Part shown: positions 42,129-51,366 of the stretch, piece after piece
How positions within the stretch are numbered: the stretch's first letter is position 1
Layout: each line of letters starts with the position of its first letter
NCBI GenBank assembly: GCA_003218375.1
Contig: QHNH01000029.1
Location: 35,981-99,980, forward strand
Reading direction: 5' to 3'
Source: Verrucomicrobiota bacterium
GTDB lineage: Bacteria > Verrucomicrobiota > Verrucomicrobiia > Chthoniobacterales > UBA10450
Length of the DNA: 64,000 bases
Translations under genes and position numbers: made by a program
The notes under the pieces: generated by a model
What the model was told of the DNA's origin: nothing
Seen by the model: the letters and a program-made list of their open reading frames with translations, nothing else
Database searches by the model: none

Positions 42129-42539
42129 TCACCCACGGCGGTTCTTCCTTCGGATCATCAGCTTCAGGCCAGACCAGGTTTCATCCACGGCGCATACTTT
42201 CACGTCCACGAACCCGAGCGGCAGACAAACGTCGCGAATCACGTCCTCGGTGATGTCGGTCGCGACGCCGGAGGATTTTTTCGGCCACGAGACCCAGAGG
42301 ACTCCGGCATCCACGAGAAGCTTTCGGAGCCGCTTCAGTTCCTTTTCCAGTGTTCGGCGTTCCGTGACGAAGAGATGAACGAAAGCGGAACCGGCGATCG
42401 CCTTTTCATTGAAGGAGACGCGTTCCGGGAGCGGGGCGAGCCATTTCCGGTAACCCGGCGGCGCTCCCAGCGTGATCACTTTGGTTCCGGCCTTGATCCC
42501 GAGCTTCTGGGCCAGGGGCGTTTTCGAGTAACCAGCCAT
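42129..42539 (-). CDS. DUF3052-type protein
   Basis: 136 residues from the ATG at 42539, which has an AGGAAAGGA site just upstream; a longer frame would run into the divergent HlyD gene. The sequence has LAQKLGIKAGTKVITLGAPPGY at the start and a WVSWPKKSSGVATDITEDVI motif typical of DUF3052, a small cytosolic family of unknown function. Divergent from the HlyD gene with 52 nt between the starts. Confidence 0.82.
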   Translation of the reverse strand: MAGYSKTPLAQKLGIKAGTKVITLGAPPGYRKWLAPLPERVSFNEKAIAGSAFVHLFVTERRTLEKELKRLRKLLVDAGVLWVSWPKKSSGVATDITEDVIRDVCLPLGFVDVKVCAVDETWSGLKLMIRRKNRRG

Positions 42540-42591
42540 TTCCTTTCCTATCGTTTCGAGCACATAATGTCGCGCAGCTTTTGATCCATCG

Positions 42592-43461
42592 ATGCGCGTC
42601 TCGTTTGCCACTGCGTTTCCGAAAATCCTGGGAGCAACTGTCGCCGGCGCGCTGGTGCTCCTGGCCGGGTGCAATCGAAAGAGCAACGCCGTTTCGGGCA
42701 CGATCGAAGTCGACGAAGTCCATGTCGCTTCGCGTTCCGCCGGGCGGGTGGAAAAGATTTTCGCGTGGGAAGGCGACACCCTGAAGGCGAACACGCCGAT
42801 CGTTCAACTCGAAGCTTCCGAATTGAAAGCGCGGCGCGATATGGCCGCGGCCCAAATCAACACGGCCCAGCATGATGTCGAAGCGCAAAGCGCGCAGCTT
42901 GAGTTTTTGAAAGCCGATGCCGAGCGCCAGCAGGACCTCCTGAAACGGAACACGGTGTCTCCTAACGAAGCCGAGCGGGCGATGAGCGCGGCGAAGGCGC
43001 AGGAGAAAAACATCGCCGCGGCCAAGGCGCGCGTGGAACAAGCGCTGGCTCAACTGGCGGACATGGACGCCCAGATCCAGGAAATGAAAATCGTCGCGCC
43101 GACCGATTCGATCCTGGAAGTGTTAAGCGTAAAGGTTGGCGATGTCCTCCCGGCCAATCGCGAAGTCGCGACCTTGATCCTGCCGCAGCGTCTCTGGGTT
43201 CGCGTTTACGTGCCCGAGCCATGGCTCGGTTTGATCAAGCTTAACGAGACGGTGCGAGTGCGCGTCGATTCCTATCCCGGACGCGATTTTTCCGGCGTCG
43301 TCGAGCAGATCAATCGCAAAGCGGAATTTACGCCGCGCAACGTCCAGACCGTGGAAGACCGGATCAAACAGGTCTTCGGCGTAAAGATCCATCTCGATAA
43401 CAAGGAGGACACGCTCCGCGCCGGCATGTCCGCCGACATCTTTTTCCCGAACGTGAAATGA
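42592..43461 (+). CDS. HlyD/YbhG-like membrane fusion lipoprotein of an ABC exporter
   Basis: 289 residues with a lipobox LLAGC (Cys27). A biotinyl-lipoyl-like domain flanks an alpha-helical hairpin (about 80-150, Ala/Gln-rich coiled coil), then a beta-barrel with LWVRVYVPEPWLGLI. This is the periplasmic adaptor that links an inner-membrane ABC transporter to an outer-membrane channel. It precedes the ATPase and permease genes below and probably forms one operon with them. Confidence 0.9.
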   Translation: MRVSFATAFPKILGATVAGALVLLAGCNRKSNAVSGTIEVDEVHVASRSAGRVEKIFAWEGDTLKANTPIVQLEASELKARRDMAAAQINTAQHDVEAQSAQLEFLKADAERQQDLLKRNTVSPNEAERAMSAAKAQEKNIAAAKARVEQALAQLADMDAQIQEMKIVAPTDSILEVLSVKVGDVLPANREVATLILPQRLWVRVYVPEPWLGLIKLNETVRVRVDSYPGRDFSGVVEQINRKAEFTPRNVQTVEDRIKQVFGVKIHLDNKEDTLRAGMSADIFFPNVK

Positions 43462-43532
43462 ATCTGGAAGCCAGGAAACCAGGAATTTTAGAAATCCAAT
43501 TCCCTCCTCCTGGTTTCCTGGCTTCCAGATTT
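43461..43532. repeat. Inverted repeat between the HlyD and ATPase genes
   Basis: Arms 43461-43485 and 43507-43532 (AATCTGGAAGCCAGGAAACC against its complement) with a 21-nt loop. Unlike the neighbours, this arm sequence is AT-rich and purine-biased. Confidence 0.8.
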
Positions 43533-43543
43533 TCTTCCTCTTT

Positions 43544-44509
43544 ATGAGCGACGCGATGATCGAGTGCGAGGGGCTGACAAAGCGCTTCGGCAATTTCACC
43601 GCGGTCGATCACGTTAGCTTTTCGGTGGCGCGCGGCTCGATCTTCGGATTCCTCGGCCCGAACGGTTCCGGCAAATCCACCGTGATCCGGATGCTCTGCG
43701 GCATTCTGGAGCCAACCGAGGGCACCGCGAGAATTGGCGGACACGATATCGAGCGTGAAGGCGAAGCCATCAAGGAAATGATCGGCTACATGTCGCAAAA
43801 GTTTTCCCTCTACGACGAACTGACCGTGAAGGAGAACCTGATTTTCTCGGGCAAACTCTACAGCCTCCGAGACAAAGAACTAAGGAAGCGGCGCGATGAG
43901 CTCATCGCCCTTACTCATCTCGAGCCCTATCTCGACCGCCGAGCCGCGCTTCTTTCGGGAGGCTGGCGTCAGCGTCTCGCCATGGCTTGCGCGCTCATGC
44001 ATAAACCAACGGTTCTGTTTCTCGATGAGCCGACCGCGGGGATCGATCCCGTGGCTCGCCGTGAACTCTGGGATCTGCTCTTCGAGTTTGCCGGGCAAGG
44101 GATGACGCTTTTTGTCACCACCCATTACATGGACGAAGCGGAGCGCTGCTCCCACGTCGGCTACATCGACATGGCGAAATTGATCGTCTGCGGCGAGCCG
44201 GACGAGCTGAAGAAGATGCCGGAAGTAACTCCGCCCGGGACGCGTCGTCTGGATGTGACCTGCGACCACCTAACGACTGCATTGCGCGCGATGCACGAAA
44301 TGAAAGGCGTCCAGAGCGCGACCGTGTTCGGACAATCGATGCACCTACTCGTCGATGAAACCGTGCGGCGCCAGGAGATCGACGCGAAGCTTCACGAAGA
44401 GGGAATCGAAAACGCGGAAATTCACGAGATCGGTCCGTCGCTCGAGGACGTTTTCGTTTCACTCTCTGCGAAACACGCCAGCGAGAACAAACAAAAAAAG
44501 GCAGCCTGA
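43544..44509 (+). CDS. ABC exporter ATPase (YbhF/CcmA-like)
   Basis: 321 residues. Intact Walker A GPNGSGKST, signature LSGGWRQRLAM, Walker B FLDEPTAGIDP and switch TTHYMDEAERC. This is in clear contrast with the degenerate ATPase at 5402. A C-terminal extension (about 220-321) is typical of drug- or lipid-exporting ABC-2 systems. It follows the HlyD gene and precedes the permease. Confidence 0.94.
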   Translation: MSDAMIECEGLTKRFGNFTAVDHVSFSVARGSIFGFLGPNGSGKSTVIRMLCGILEPTEGTARIGGHDIEREGEAIKEMIGYMSQKFSLYDELTVKENLIFSGKLYSLRDKELRKRRDELIALTHLEPYLDRRAALLSGGWRQRLAMACALMHKPTVLFLDEPTAGIDPVARRELWDLLFEFAGQGMTLFVTTHYMDEAERCSHVGYIDMAKLIVCGEPDELKKMPEVTPPGTRRLDVTCDHLTTALRAMHEMKGVQSATVFGQSMHLLVDETVRRQEIDAKLHEEGIENAEIHEIGPSLEDVFVSLSAKHASENKQKKAA

Positions 44510-44515
44510 AGATAA

Positions 44516-44645
44516 AAGCTCCAAACTCCAAGCTCCAAGCACCAGAGAAGCACCAAGCATCAAGCTCCAATCGGCCGTCACGCCTTTCAAAACTGTTTGG
44601 TGTTTGGAATTTCTCTGGAGCTTGGAGCTTGGAGCTTGGAGCTTT
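44516..44645. repeat. AGCTCCAA-type inverted repeat between the ATPase and permease genes
   Basis: The left half is built from repeated AGCTCCAA/AGCACCAA units and the right half from the complementary TTGGAGCTTGGAGC units, with about 25 nt between them. Both halves together can form a long imperfect stem. The permease start lies 18 nt after it. Confidence 0.7.
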
Positions 44646-44663
44646 CGCGCGGAGCGCGATTCC

Positions 44664-45788
44664 ATGAAGCGCGCACCATTCCGCGGTCTCGGCGCCATTC
44701 TCTTCAAGGAGTTCATCACGGTCCTGCGCGATCCAATCACGCTTTTTTTTATGCTTTTTCCCCCGCTCGTCGAAATGATTGCGTTCGGCTACGCCCTCGA
44801 TAACGACGTAAAGCACATGGCCATGGCGATCCTGAATGAGGATCGGACGGTCGAGAGCCGTCAATTCCTGGATCGCTTCGTCAACACCGAAACCTTCCGG
44901 ATTGTCGCTGAAGTGCAGAACGTCGAGCAACTCGCGAGCGAGATTCGAAAAGGTCGCGCCTATGTCGGTCTCCAGATTCCGCCGCATTTCACCCGCGATG
45001 TGCGCGCCGGCCATCCCGCGCAGGTGCAAATGTTGATTGATGGCTCGAATTCCACCACCGCCCTGCAGGCGCTCAACACCGCGCTCGGCGTCGCCTTAAC
45101 CGAATCAGTGGAGATGCTGCTGCGCGATAGCGGTCGGCAAACGGTGCCAATCGAAGTCCGGCCGCAAATGCTTTATAACCCCGCGATGCGGAGCCCGAAT
45201 TTTTTCGTGCCGGGAGTCATCGGCGTTGTCCTGCAAATTGGAACCACCTTCGCCACGGCCATGGCGGTGGTGCGCGAGCGCGAGCGTGGCACGCTCGAGC
45301 AACTGCTCGTTAGTCCGCTGAGCCGCTGGGCCCTCATGCTCGGCAAACTGATTCCGTATCTTTGTGTCGGAATGGTCATGGCCGTTCTGCTTTTCGCGAT
45401 CATGCGTTTTGTTTTTGCCGTGCCTATCACGGGAAGCGTCATTGCGATGGTTTTCTCGACCGTGATTTATCTCTTCGCGCTCCTCAGCATCGGACTGCTC
45501 GTGGCCACGAAAGCAGAAAATCAAATGCAAGCGTTACAAATGAGTATGGCCTTCGTTCTCCCGAGCGTGTTCTTCTCCGGCTTCATTTTCCCACGCGAAA
45601 CGATGCCCTGGATTTTTTACGCCATCGGCTCGGTTCTTCCGACCACCTATTTCATCTCACTCATGCGCGCCATCATCCTCCGCGGCGCGAGCTTCTTCGA
45701 ATACTGGCAGTCGCTCGCCATCATGACGGGCATGGCCGTGGTCCTCTTCTGCGTCTGCTCCCTGCGGTTCCGGAAAAAGATAGGATAG
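44664..45788 (+). CDS. ABC-2 type exporter permease
   Basis: 374 residues from ATG at 44664 (the frame is open much further up, but that part overlaps the ATPase gene and the repeat). One N-terminal helix (LFFMLFPPLVEMIAFGYAL), a large periplasmic loop (about 60-180) and five C-terminal helices with RGTLEQLLVSPLSRWALMLG match YbhS/YbhR-type permeases. Only one permease is present, so a homodimer is likely. Substrate unknown. Confidence 0.9.
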   Translation: MKRAPFRGLGAILFKEFITVLRDPITLFFMLFPPLVEMIAFGYALDNDVKHMAMAILNEDRTVESRQFLDRFVNTETFRIVAEVQNVEQLASEIRKGRAYVGLQIPPHFTRDVRAGHPAQVQMLIDGSNSTTALQALNTALGVALTESVEMLLRDSGRQTVPIEVRPQMLYNPAMRSPNFFVPGVIGVVLQIGTTFATAMAVVRERERGTLEQLLVSPLSRWALMLGKLIPYLCVGMVMAVLLFAIMRFVFAVPITGSVIAMVFSTVIYLFALLSIGLLVATKAENQMQALQMSMAFVLPSVFFSGFIFPRETMPWIFYAIGSVLPTTYFISLMRAIILRGASFFEYWQSLAIMTGMAVVLFCVCSLRFRKKIG

Positions 45789-45805
45789 CGCGCGACGATC
45801 CGCGG

Positions 45806-46080
45806 CTACGGAAGGGTAAGCCTCCACAGGCCTATTCCGGTGGTGCTGTCTTTCCCACGGACAATGGCCGTATAGCTTGCCGCACGGTAATGTCCGCACC
45901 AGAGCCGATTCCAAATCGTTCGAGGGCGGAATGGTGGTAGCTTCGATTTCCGCTTGCTGGCTGCTGCCGTTCGGCCGCGTTTTCCAATCGTCGTTGAAGA
46001 CGATCGCGTTTCCATTTTCGTCGTGCAGCTCCAGCGTTGGATTGGCCAATGCACCGGTCACGGGAATGGATGGACCCAGA
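45806..46080 (-). pseudogene. Frameshifted remnant of a secreted-protein C-terminal beta domain
   Basis: On the minus strand one frame reads GPSIPVTGALANPTLELHD, then FNDDW, then IPPSNDLESALVRTLP, and a second frame continues ASYTAIVRGKDSTTGIGL. Together they match a beta-sandwich module I know from the C-termini of large verrucomicrobial secreted proteins, split by a frame shift. No start is seen upstream, where a 30-bp perfect hairpin sits. The rest of the 45789-46187 gap holds no gene. Confidence 0.65.
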
Positions 46081-46110
46081 GGCCGCCGCCATTTTCACAT
46101 GGCGGCGGCC
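46081..46110. repeat. Perfect 12-bp-arm hairpin next to the pseudogene
   Basis: GGCCGCCGCCAT (46081-46092) and ATGGCGGCGGCC (46099-46110) with a 6-nt loop TTTCAC. It marks the upstream edge of the recognisable remnant. Confidence 0.8.
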
Positions 46111-46187
46111 TTTTGTCCTCGAAGGTCCATAGCCGATCTGCTGCAGGACCGAAAAACAGCTCTGCCGGCACTATCAAATACGTGCGC

Positions 46188-47996
46188 TCAGGGAGAGGGG
46201 CGAATGACTAGATAAATATCTTTAGTAAGAGGCAAGACCATCAATTCCTGCTCCCTCGCCATGATATTGTGGCTGCTGTCAGCCGAAACGATCCGCCAGA
46301 CCGAGGCATGGGGTAAACGAAGGGCAGTTTCCTTATCCGGGATCGCTCGGTCTCGGCCAAAAATAAAGGGAATGGGGACAGCGTAATCCGCGACGTACCA
46401 ATTCGCACCGGCCCGTTGCAAGTAGAGTGCAACACCTACCGTTTCGGCCCAGGCTTGCCCCTCGAAGCTCAAAAGCTTCGGCTGAATCGAATCACTCTTC
46501 AAGGCTCGCTCCATAGTCGTCGCAAATATATGCTGCTCCTCAGAATCCTGGGGGCGGTATCGGAATTGGCGAGCCTGGCGCGCGAAGAGGGCTACAGCCG
46601 CGAGAGCAATTAAGAATGGCCCTGCTCTCATTAGCGAGGGGCGACTCGGCGAGCCCGAACTCAATGCCGCGAGTCTAGCTAATTTTCCATGCGCGATCGA
46701 CTGTGCGAGTGTGACCGCGAATACTAGTAGCAAGCTGTAGTAAACGGCAAAATTGAAGTGTGCATTAAAATAGTACATCGGGCCTTCCTGAATATGGCCC
46801 CATACAATCGTGAGCACGATCGCGAACCCGACCACAAGGTACATTCGAATAAGAAAGCTTCTGAGCTTGGGCGTGGTGAAATTCGCGTTTTGGCTCTTCG
46901 CACGAAAAGCGGCGAAGTTGAACTTCGCCCTCAGAAGCAGTAGCGGACTTAGGATTACAACTATCCACAGCCCGTAAGCGCGCCAATGCGTTATAAAGAA
47001 TGCAACGGTGCCCCGAATATCAAAATTTTCGAAGGCCGGTATGGTGTTAGAATTGGGATAGGGCGTGTAGGCGGCAAAATGCATGAAGTAGAAAATCGAC
47101 CGCAAGAGTCCCTTCCTCTCGCCATAACCATTCTGAAGATGGTCGATAATCAGGCTGAGATTACTCCGCGTGGCGGTAAGCAGATCGATCACGATCGGAA
47201 CCAGAAACAGGACGATGATTGCACACGCAAGCCAGTGCGCCCGCGGAAAAGCCCGCCAGGGCCATCCGCCTTCGCCGGATCTTCCGTGCCGCAACCGTAG
47301 CAGGAAGCTGCCGTAGACAAGGAGGGTTATTGGAACAACGAAAAGGGGCATCCCAACGTGACTATGCACGACGAAACACGCCGCCAGCGTCATCAACGGT
47401 AAATCCCGACCTCCTCCGGCTGCGACCGACGCTGCGGCAATCAAAAAGCAAAGAAAAGGGAAAACCAAAACACACGGCGGCCAGATCGAGAAGAGGCCGG
47501 GACGAGCGAAGTTAAGATTATAGAATTCGCCAACCGCGCTAAAATGCCAGGCGGCCAAAAGTAACGCTATGCTCAGAAACCATTTTGCAGCCTCGCTATC
47601 TAGCCAGCGGCTAATTACGCCAAGCGTGGCGCTGAAGAAAAAAGCGCTGAGGGCATACAGCCCGATCAATTGCGCGTTCAACGGCGTGGGGACAACATGC
47701 AGAGCGTCGTGAAATAGAGCTTCGCTGGCTGCGTAAACGTAGAAAAAGGCTGGACCCGGATGGTAAAAGCCGAAGCGGCTATAATTACCCAGGACGGGCG
47801 CGAAATGCTTCGCCCGGATGATTTGAAGCGAATTCGCTGCAAGGTCACCCATCTCATAATGCGAGACGTAAAAAATAGGGCGCGCGTTATTGAGGAGCAC
47901 CGCCGCGAAGATAGTTACCGCGAGGACGGCCGTGCTCCAGCGCCAGCTGCGCAGCCCTTCCGATTTTAGAGGGCCGGACTCGTCATTTGTCTGCAT
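46188..47996 (-). CDS. Polytopic membrane protein, possibly GT-C-like glycosyltransferase
   Basis: 602 residues from the ATG at 47996; a TTG at 48101 is in frame but adds an untypical leader. About a dozen hydrophobic helices, with a first extracytoplasmic loop MGDLAANSLQII then FGFYHPGPAFFYVYA, which fits the acidic loop of GT-C enzymes that use lipid-linked sugars. A short soluble C-terminal domain follows. Its base composition is more AT-rich than its neighbours, hinting at transfer. It is not next to other glycan genes. Confidence 0.72.
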   Translation of the reverse strand: MQTNDESGPLKSEGLRSWRWSTAVLAVTIFAAVLLNNARPIFYVSHYEMGDLAANSLQIIRAKHFAPVLGNYSRFGFYHPGPAFFYVYAASEALFHDALHVVPTPLNAQLIGLYALSAFFFSATLGVISRWLDSEAAKWFLSIALLLAAWHFSAVGEFYNLNFARPGLFSIWPPCVLVFPFLCFLIAAASVAAGGGRDLPLMTLAACFVVHSHVGMPLFVVPITLLVYGSFLLRLRHGRSGEGGWPWRAFPRAHWLACAIIVLFLVPIVIDLLTATRSNLSLIIDHLQNGYGERKGLLRSIFYFMHFAAYTPYPNSNTIPAFENFDIRGTVAFFITHWRAYGLWIVVILSPLLLLRAKFNFAAFRAKSQNANFTTPKLRSFLIRMYLVVGFAIVLTIVWGHIQEGPMYYFNAHFNFAVYYSLLLVFAVTLAQSIAHGKLARLAALSSGSPSRPSLMRAGPFLIALAAVALFARQARQFRYRPQDSEEQHIFATTMERALKSDSIQPKLLSFEGQAWAETVGVALYLQRAGANWYVADYAVPIPFIFGRDRAIPDKETALRLPHASVWRIVSADSSHNIMAREQELMVLPLTKDIYLVIRPSP

Positions 47997-48119
47997 GCGA
48001 GATTCGTTCAAACCGACCAATGCGACAGTAAAAGAGCGGGGTTCTTGCGGGGAACGCAACTCCGCTCCCGTCAACCTGATAAGGTTGTAATCGTCGTGCA
48101 ATCTGTCGTTTCAAAATAG

Positions 48120-48273
48120 AACAGGCGTTATCGTTGACGCGGCGATGTTTTCCAGAAGGGATAAAGGCATCTGCAAACGCATTGAGAGCAGAGAACAACT
48201 TTAGATTCGAGACCCCGTAAAACGCAATTTGATTCGGTCTCGTCGCTGGCCGACAGGGCGTTATCATTGACTA
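48120..48273 (+). repeat. Short direct repeat upstream of the M28 peptidase
   Basis: ACAGGCGTTATCGTTGAC (48120-48137) recurs as ACAGGGCGTTATCATTGAC (48255-48273), the second copy ending 1 nt before the gene start codon. Between them no gene is seen. It may be a duplicated regulatory site or an insertion footprint. Confidence 0.45.
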
Positions 48274-48274
48274 A

Positions 48275-49282
48275 ATGGTCGCGTCCACGGTTTTCAGGCG
48301 CGTGGTTGCCAGTTTCTGCCGAATTGCGCTCGCTCTTCTTGTCATCATCTTCTTCGCTTGGGCTTTCGGAATCAGAATGCCGGGACGCAACATCTCTACT
48401 GCCGCCGCTCTCGATAACGCCGAGGTCGCATTGCGGGCGGAACTTGTCGCGGATGTGCAGGCGCTCGCGGGCGACATCGGCGAACGCAACACCACGCGCT
48501 ATGCGGAGCTCAACGCGGCCGCGGATTTCATCGAAGGTTCGATGGCCCATGCTGGGCTGACGGCGCGGCGGGAAAGTTACGACTTGCATGGCCACGCGTG
48601 TCACAACCTCGAAGTCGAGATTCGCGGAACGCGTCCCGAAATCCTCGTCGTAGGCGCGCATTACGATTCAGTCTTCGGCTCGCCGGGCGCGAACGACAAT
48701 GCGAGCGGCGTCGCAGGACTACTCGCGCTCGCCCGCCGGTTCGCGGGAAAACCGGGTGGCCAGACGTTGCGTTTCGTCGCGTTCGTCAATGAAGAGCCGC
48801 CCTATTTCCAGACCGCGGAAATGGGAAGCTTCGTTTACGCGCGGCGCTGCAAGGATCGTGGCGATAAAATCGCGGCCATGATCAGCCTGGAAACGATCGG
48901 CTATTTCTCGGATGCGCCGCGGTCGCAGACCTATCCGGCGGCTGGACTCGGATTTTTCTATCCAACGACCGGTAACTTTATCGGGTTCGTGGGAAACACG
49001 CGCTCGCGGGCGCTCTTGCGCGCAGCCGTTGGCGCGTTCAAGAAGGAACGGAAACTGCCCTGTGAAGGAGCTTCACTGCCTGCCGCCATTCCCGGTATCG
49101 CTTGGTCGGACCAATGGTCGTTCTGGAAATGCGGTTATCCGGCCATCATGGTCACCGACACGGCGCCGTTTCGTTACCCGCATTATCATTCCAGCACGGA
49201 TACGCCGGACAAGCTGGACTACGATCGGTTTGCGCTGGTGGTGAGCGGGATGGAGAAGACGATCGCGGAACTCGCCAAATAG
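48275..49282 (+). CDS. M28-family metallopeptidase
   Basis: 335 residues with an N-terminal membrane anchor (about 15-35). Zinc-site motifs are complete: GAHYDSV, GANDNASGVA, NEEPPYF, SLETIGYF and HYHSSTDTPDKLDYD. This is an exo-aminopeptidase-like M28 enzyme, distinct from the cyclotransferase-like M28 at 1160. It probably faces the periplasm. The 278-nt region upstream holds a direct repeat. Confidence 0.9.
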   Translation: MVASTVFRRVVASFCRIALALLVIIFFAWAFGIRMPGRNISTAAALDNAEVALRAELVADVQALAGDIGERNTTRYAELNAAADFIEGSMAHAGLTARRESYDLHGHACHNLEVEIRGTRPEILVVGAHYDSVFGSPGANDNASGVAGLLALARRFAGKPGGQTLRFVAFVNEEPPYFQTAEMGSFVYARRCKDRGDKIAAMISLETIGYFSDAPRSQTYPAAGLGFFYPTTGNFIGFVGNTRSRALLRAAVGAFKKERKLPCEGASLPAAIPGIAWSDQWSFWKCGYPAIMVTDTAPFRYPHYHSSTDTPDKLDYDRFALVVSGMEKTIAELAK

Positions 49283-49357
49283 CGGCGAGGCAGCGCTTCG
49301 AATAACGGGTGCAACGCCGCTCTCGAGCGGCCCACAGGGCCGCTGCTACAGAAGAAA

Positions 49358-50194
49358 TCAGCGCGGCGCGAGCCAGTCGAGGGCGTGGTGAAAATTGGCG
49401 AGGGCGGCGGCGTCGAGTGGAGAATTGTGACCGGCGCCGGGTAGCGGAATGATGCGTTTTTCCCCGGCGTAGGCGTCGACGACGAGCCGCTGGAACTTCG
49501 GAGCCACGACTTCATCACGTTCGGCAAGCAAGAAGATGGCGGGAACATGAACAGCGCGCGCGTTGGCGACACTGTCCAAGTCGGCAGGGATCTTTTGCGC
49601 CATCGGCCCGGCGAAGAGCCAGAGATTCCACCAGCCGAACTGCCGGAGGATGATTTGTCGCAACGCCGGTGGATTGTGCAGAATCAATCCGGCGATTTTC
49701 CGGTGCGCGGCGATGTGCAGAGCGGTCGTCGCTCCAAGGCTGGCACCAAAGACGATGATCGGCCGGTCGCCTGCATTCTTTTCCATCGCGTCGAAGGCGG
49801 CGAGCGCTGCTGGCCCCAATCGCGCGAGCCGCGCGGGGCCTGTGCTGCCGCCGAAACCCGGATAATTCATTCCCCAAACTTCGACCGCCCGGTTGTTCCA
49901 CATTTCCGCTTCGGCGGCGACCCAGCGATCCGCGCGGTCGGCATTGCCGTAGAAACGCAGGACGTAGATTTCGGGCTGGCCGCGTTGCTCAGCCAAAGCG
50001 GAACGCGCCGTCCAAATTGCGAGGTCGCCTCCTTGAAACGAAATGGCCTTCCGATCCGCAGTGCCCGCGTCGATGCGGTTGGTCGTCGGAAACAGAATCA
50101 AACGATCTGGCAAAGGCGCGAGCGTAATCAGGGCGAAGTATAGGATACCCCAAAAGGCGAGGCGCAATCTTAGTGGGATCGGAGGAATCTTCAT
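49358..50194 (-). CDS. Membrane-anchored alpha/beta hydrolase
   Basis: 278 residues. One N-terminal helix (LAFWGILYFALITLAPLP), then an alpha/beta hydrolase fold with nucleophile elbow GASLGA, an acidic residue in LLAERDEVV and the catalytic His in GAGHNSPLD. The NYPGFGGSTG loop is like ABHD13/17-type enzymes. Substrate unknown. Convergent with the M28 gene. Confidence 0.87.
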   Translation of the reverse strand: MKIPPIPLRLRLAFWGILYFALITLAPLPDRLILFPTTNRIDAGTADRKAISFQGGDLAIWTARSALAEQRGQPEIYVLRFYGNADRADRWVAAEAEMWNNRAVEVWGMNYPGFGGSTGPARLARLGPAALAAFDAMEKNAGDRPIIVFGASLGATTALHIAAHRKIAGLILHNPPALRQIILRQFGWWNLWLFAGPMAQKIPADLDSVANARAVHVPAIFLLAERDEVVAPKFQRLVVDAYAGEKRIIPLPGAGHNSPLDAAALANFHHALDWLAPR

Positions 50195-50200
50195 CGTTCA

Positions 50201-50283
50201 GAGGGACGTGCTTCTGCGCGTCCCACTATTCTTCATCGGGCGGGCGCTTGGAAATTAGTCGGACGTGCAGAAGCACGTCCCTC
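50201..50283. repeat. Inverted repeat upstream of the hydrolase gene
   Basis: Arms 50201-50227 and 50257-50283, containing GGGACGTGCTTCTGCGCGTCCC and its counterpart. Same sequence family as 39237-39314, so this is a dispersed repeat with at least two copies in the window. Confidence 0.85.
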
Positions 50284-50316
50284 CGAACTGAGACTGCTTC
50301 GCTCTTGTCAGCAAGC

Positions 50317-51345
50317 TTACCTGAACAAGCGTTCCAGCACGTAACCAATCAGCGCCGTGGCGGGCAGAGTGAAGAGCCAGGCCCAGACGATGCGCTCGAC
50401 GACGCTCCATTTCACGCCGCTGAAACGCTTCACGGCGCCGACGCCCATGATGGATGTGGAAATGACGTGGGTGGTCGAAAGCGGAATGCCCCAGGAACTC
50501 GCGACCTGAATGATGACGGCCGCGGTTGTCTCGGCGGCGAAGCCGTGGACGGGCTGCAACTTCACCATCTTATGCCCGAGGGTGCGAATGATGCGCCAGC
50601 CGCCGGCCGCAGTGCCGGCGGCCATCGTCGCCGCGCACAAAACGATGACCCATTTCGCGACGACGAAATCAGGCGTGTTAAGGAATTGGAACATCGGCGG
50701 GAGATCTTTGAAGACACCACTCTTGGTTCCGGTAAAGAGAGCCAGCGCGATGATGCCCATGGTTTTTTGGGCGTCGTTGGTCCCGTGGCTGTGCGCCATC
50801 CAGGCGGCACTGACCAACTGCAATTTGCCGAAGGTCGATTGGACCACGTGCGGTGTGAGCGAGCGCAACGTCAGGAAGAGCAGCCCCATCAACATCGCGC
50901 CGAGTAGAAAACCGATCACTGGCGAAGTGAACATCGGAATGACCACCTTCGGCATCAGGCCAGTGTTCCATTTGAGAATCGACCAGTCGCCCCGGGCACT
51001 CGCCAGCGCGGCCCCGCAGAGGCCACCGATAAGCGCATGACTGGAACTCGACGGCAAACCCATCCACCACGTCACCAAATTCCAAATGATCGCGCCGAGC
51101 AAAGCGCAGAGCACCGTCTTCATGTCCACGACTTTGGTGTCGACAATGCCTTTGCCGATCGTCGAGGCGACGGCGGTGCCCATGAGCGCGCCGGTGAGAT
51201 TGAAGAACGCCGCCATCGCGATCGCCTGCCGCGGGGTGAGGACTTTCGTCGAGACAACGGTGGCGATGGCGTTCGCGGCGTCGTGAAAGCCGTTGATGTA
51301 TTCGAACGCGATGGCCGCGAGCACCACGATGATGAACAGGATCAT
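50317..51345 (-). CDS. pit: Inorganic phosphate transporter, PiT family
   Basis: 342 residues, about ten membrane helices and the two PiT signatures: GFHDAANAIATVVSTKVL near the N-terminus, and AHSHGTNDAQKTMGIIALAL in the middle. It takes up metal-phosphate with protons. A DUF47 gene lies 21 nt upstream on the same strand, a classical pairing. Confidence 0.95.
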   Translation of the reverse strand: MILFIIVVLAAIAFEYINGFHDAANAIATVVSTKVLTPRQAIAMAAFFNLTGALMGTAVASTIGKGIVDTKVVDMKTVLCALLGAIIWNLVTWWMGLPSSSSHALIGGLCGAALASARGDWSILKWNTGLMPKVVIPMFTSPVIGFLLGAMLMGLLFLTLRSLTPHVVQSTFGKLQLVSAAWMAHSHGTNDAQKTMGIIALALFTGTKSGVFKDLPPMFQFLNTPDFVVAKWVIVLCAATMAAGTAAGGWRIIRTLGHKMVKLQPVHGFAAETTAAVIIQVASSWGIPLSTTHVISTSIMGVGAVKRFSGVKWSVVERIVWAWLFTLPATALIGYVLERLFR

Positions 51346-51366
51346 GCGGCGGGCGTTGGTTGCGGA

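Noticed and set aside
44355..44663. Long N-terminal extension of the ABC-2 permease frame
   Set aside because: Lies within the ATPase gene and the AGCTCCAA repeat; the family N-terminus begins at 44664.
48061..48100. Sequence resembling a THI-box (CAACCTGATAAGGTTGTAAT)
   Set aside because: The other conserved part (CTGAGA) and stems of a TPP riboswitch are missing, and the gene downstream on that strand has no thiamine link.
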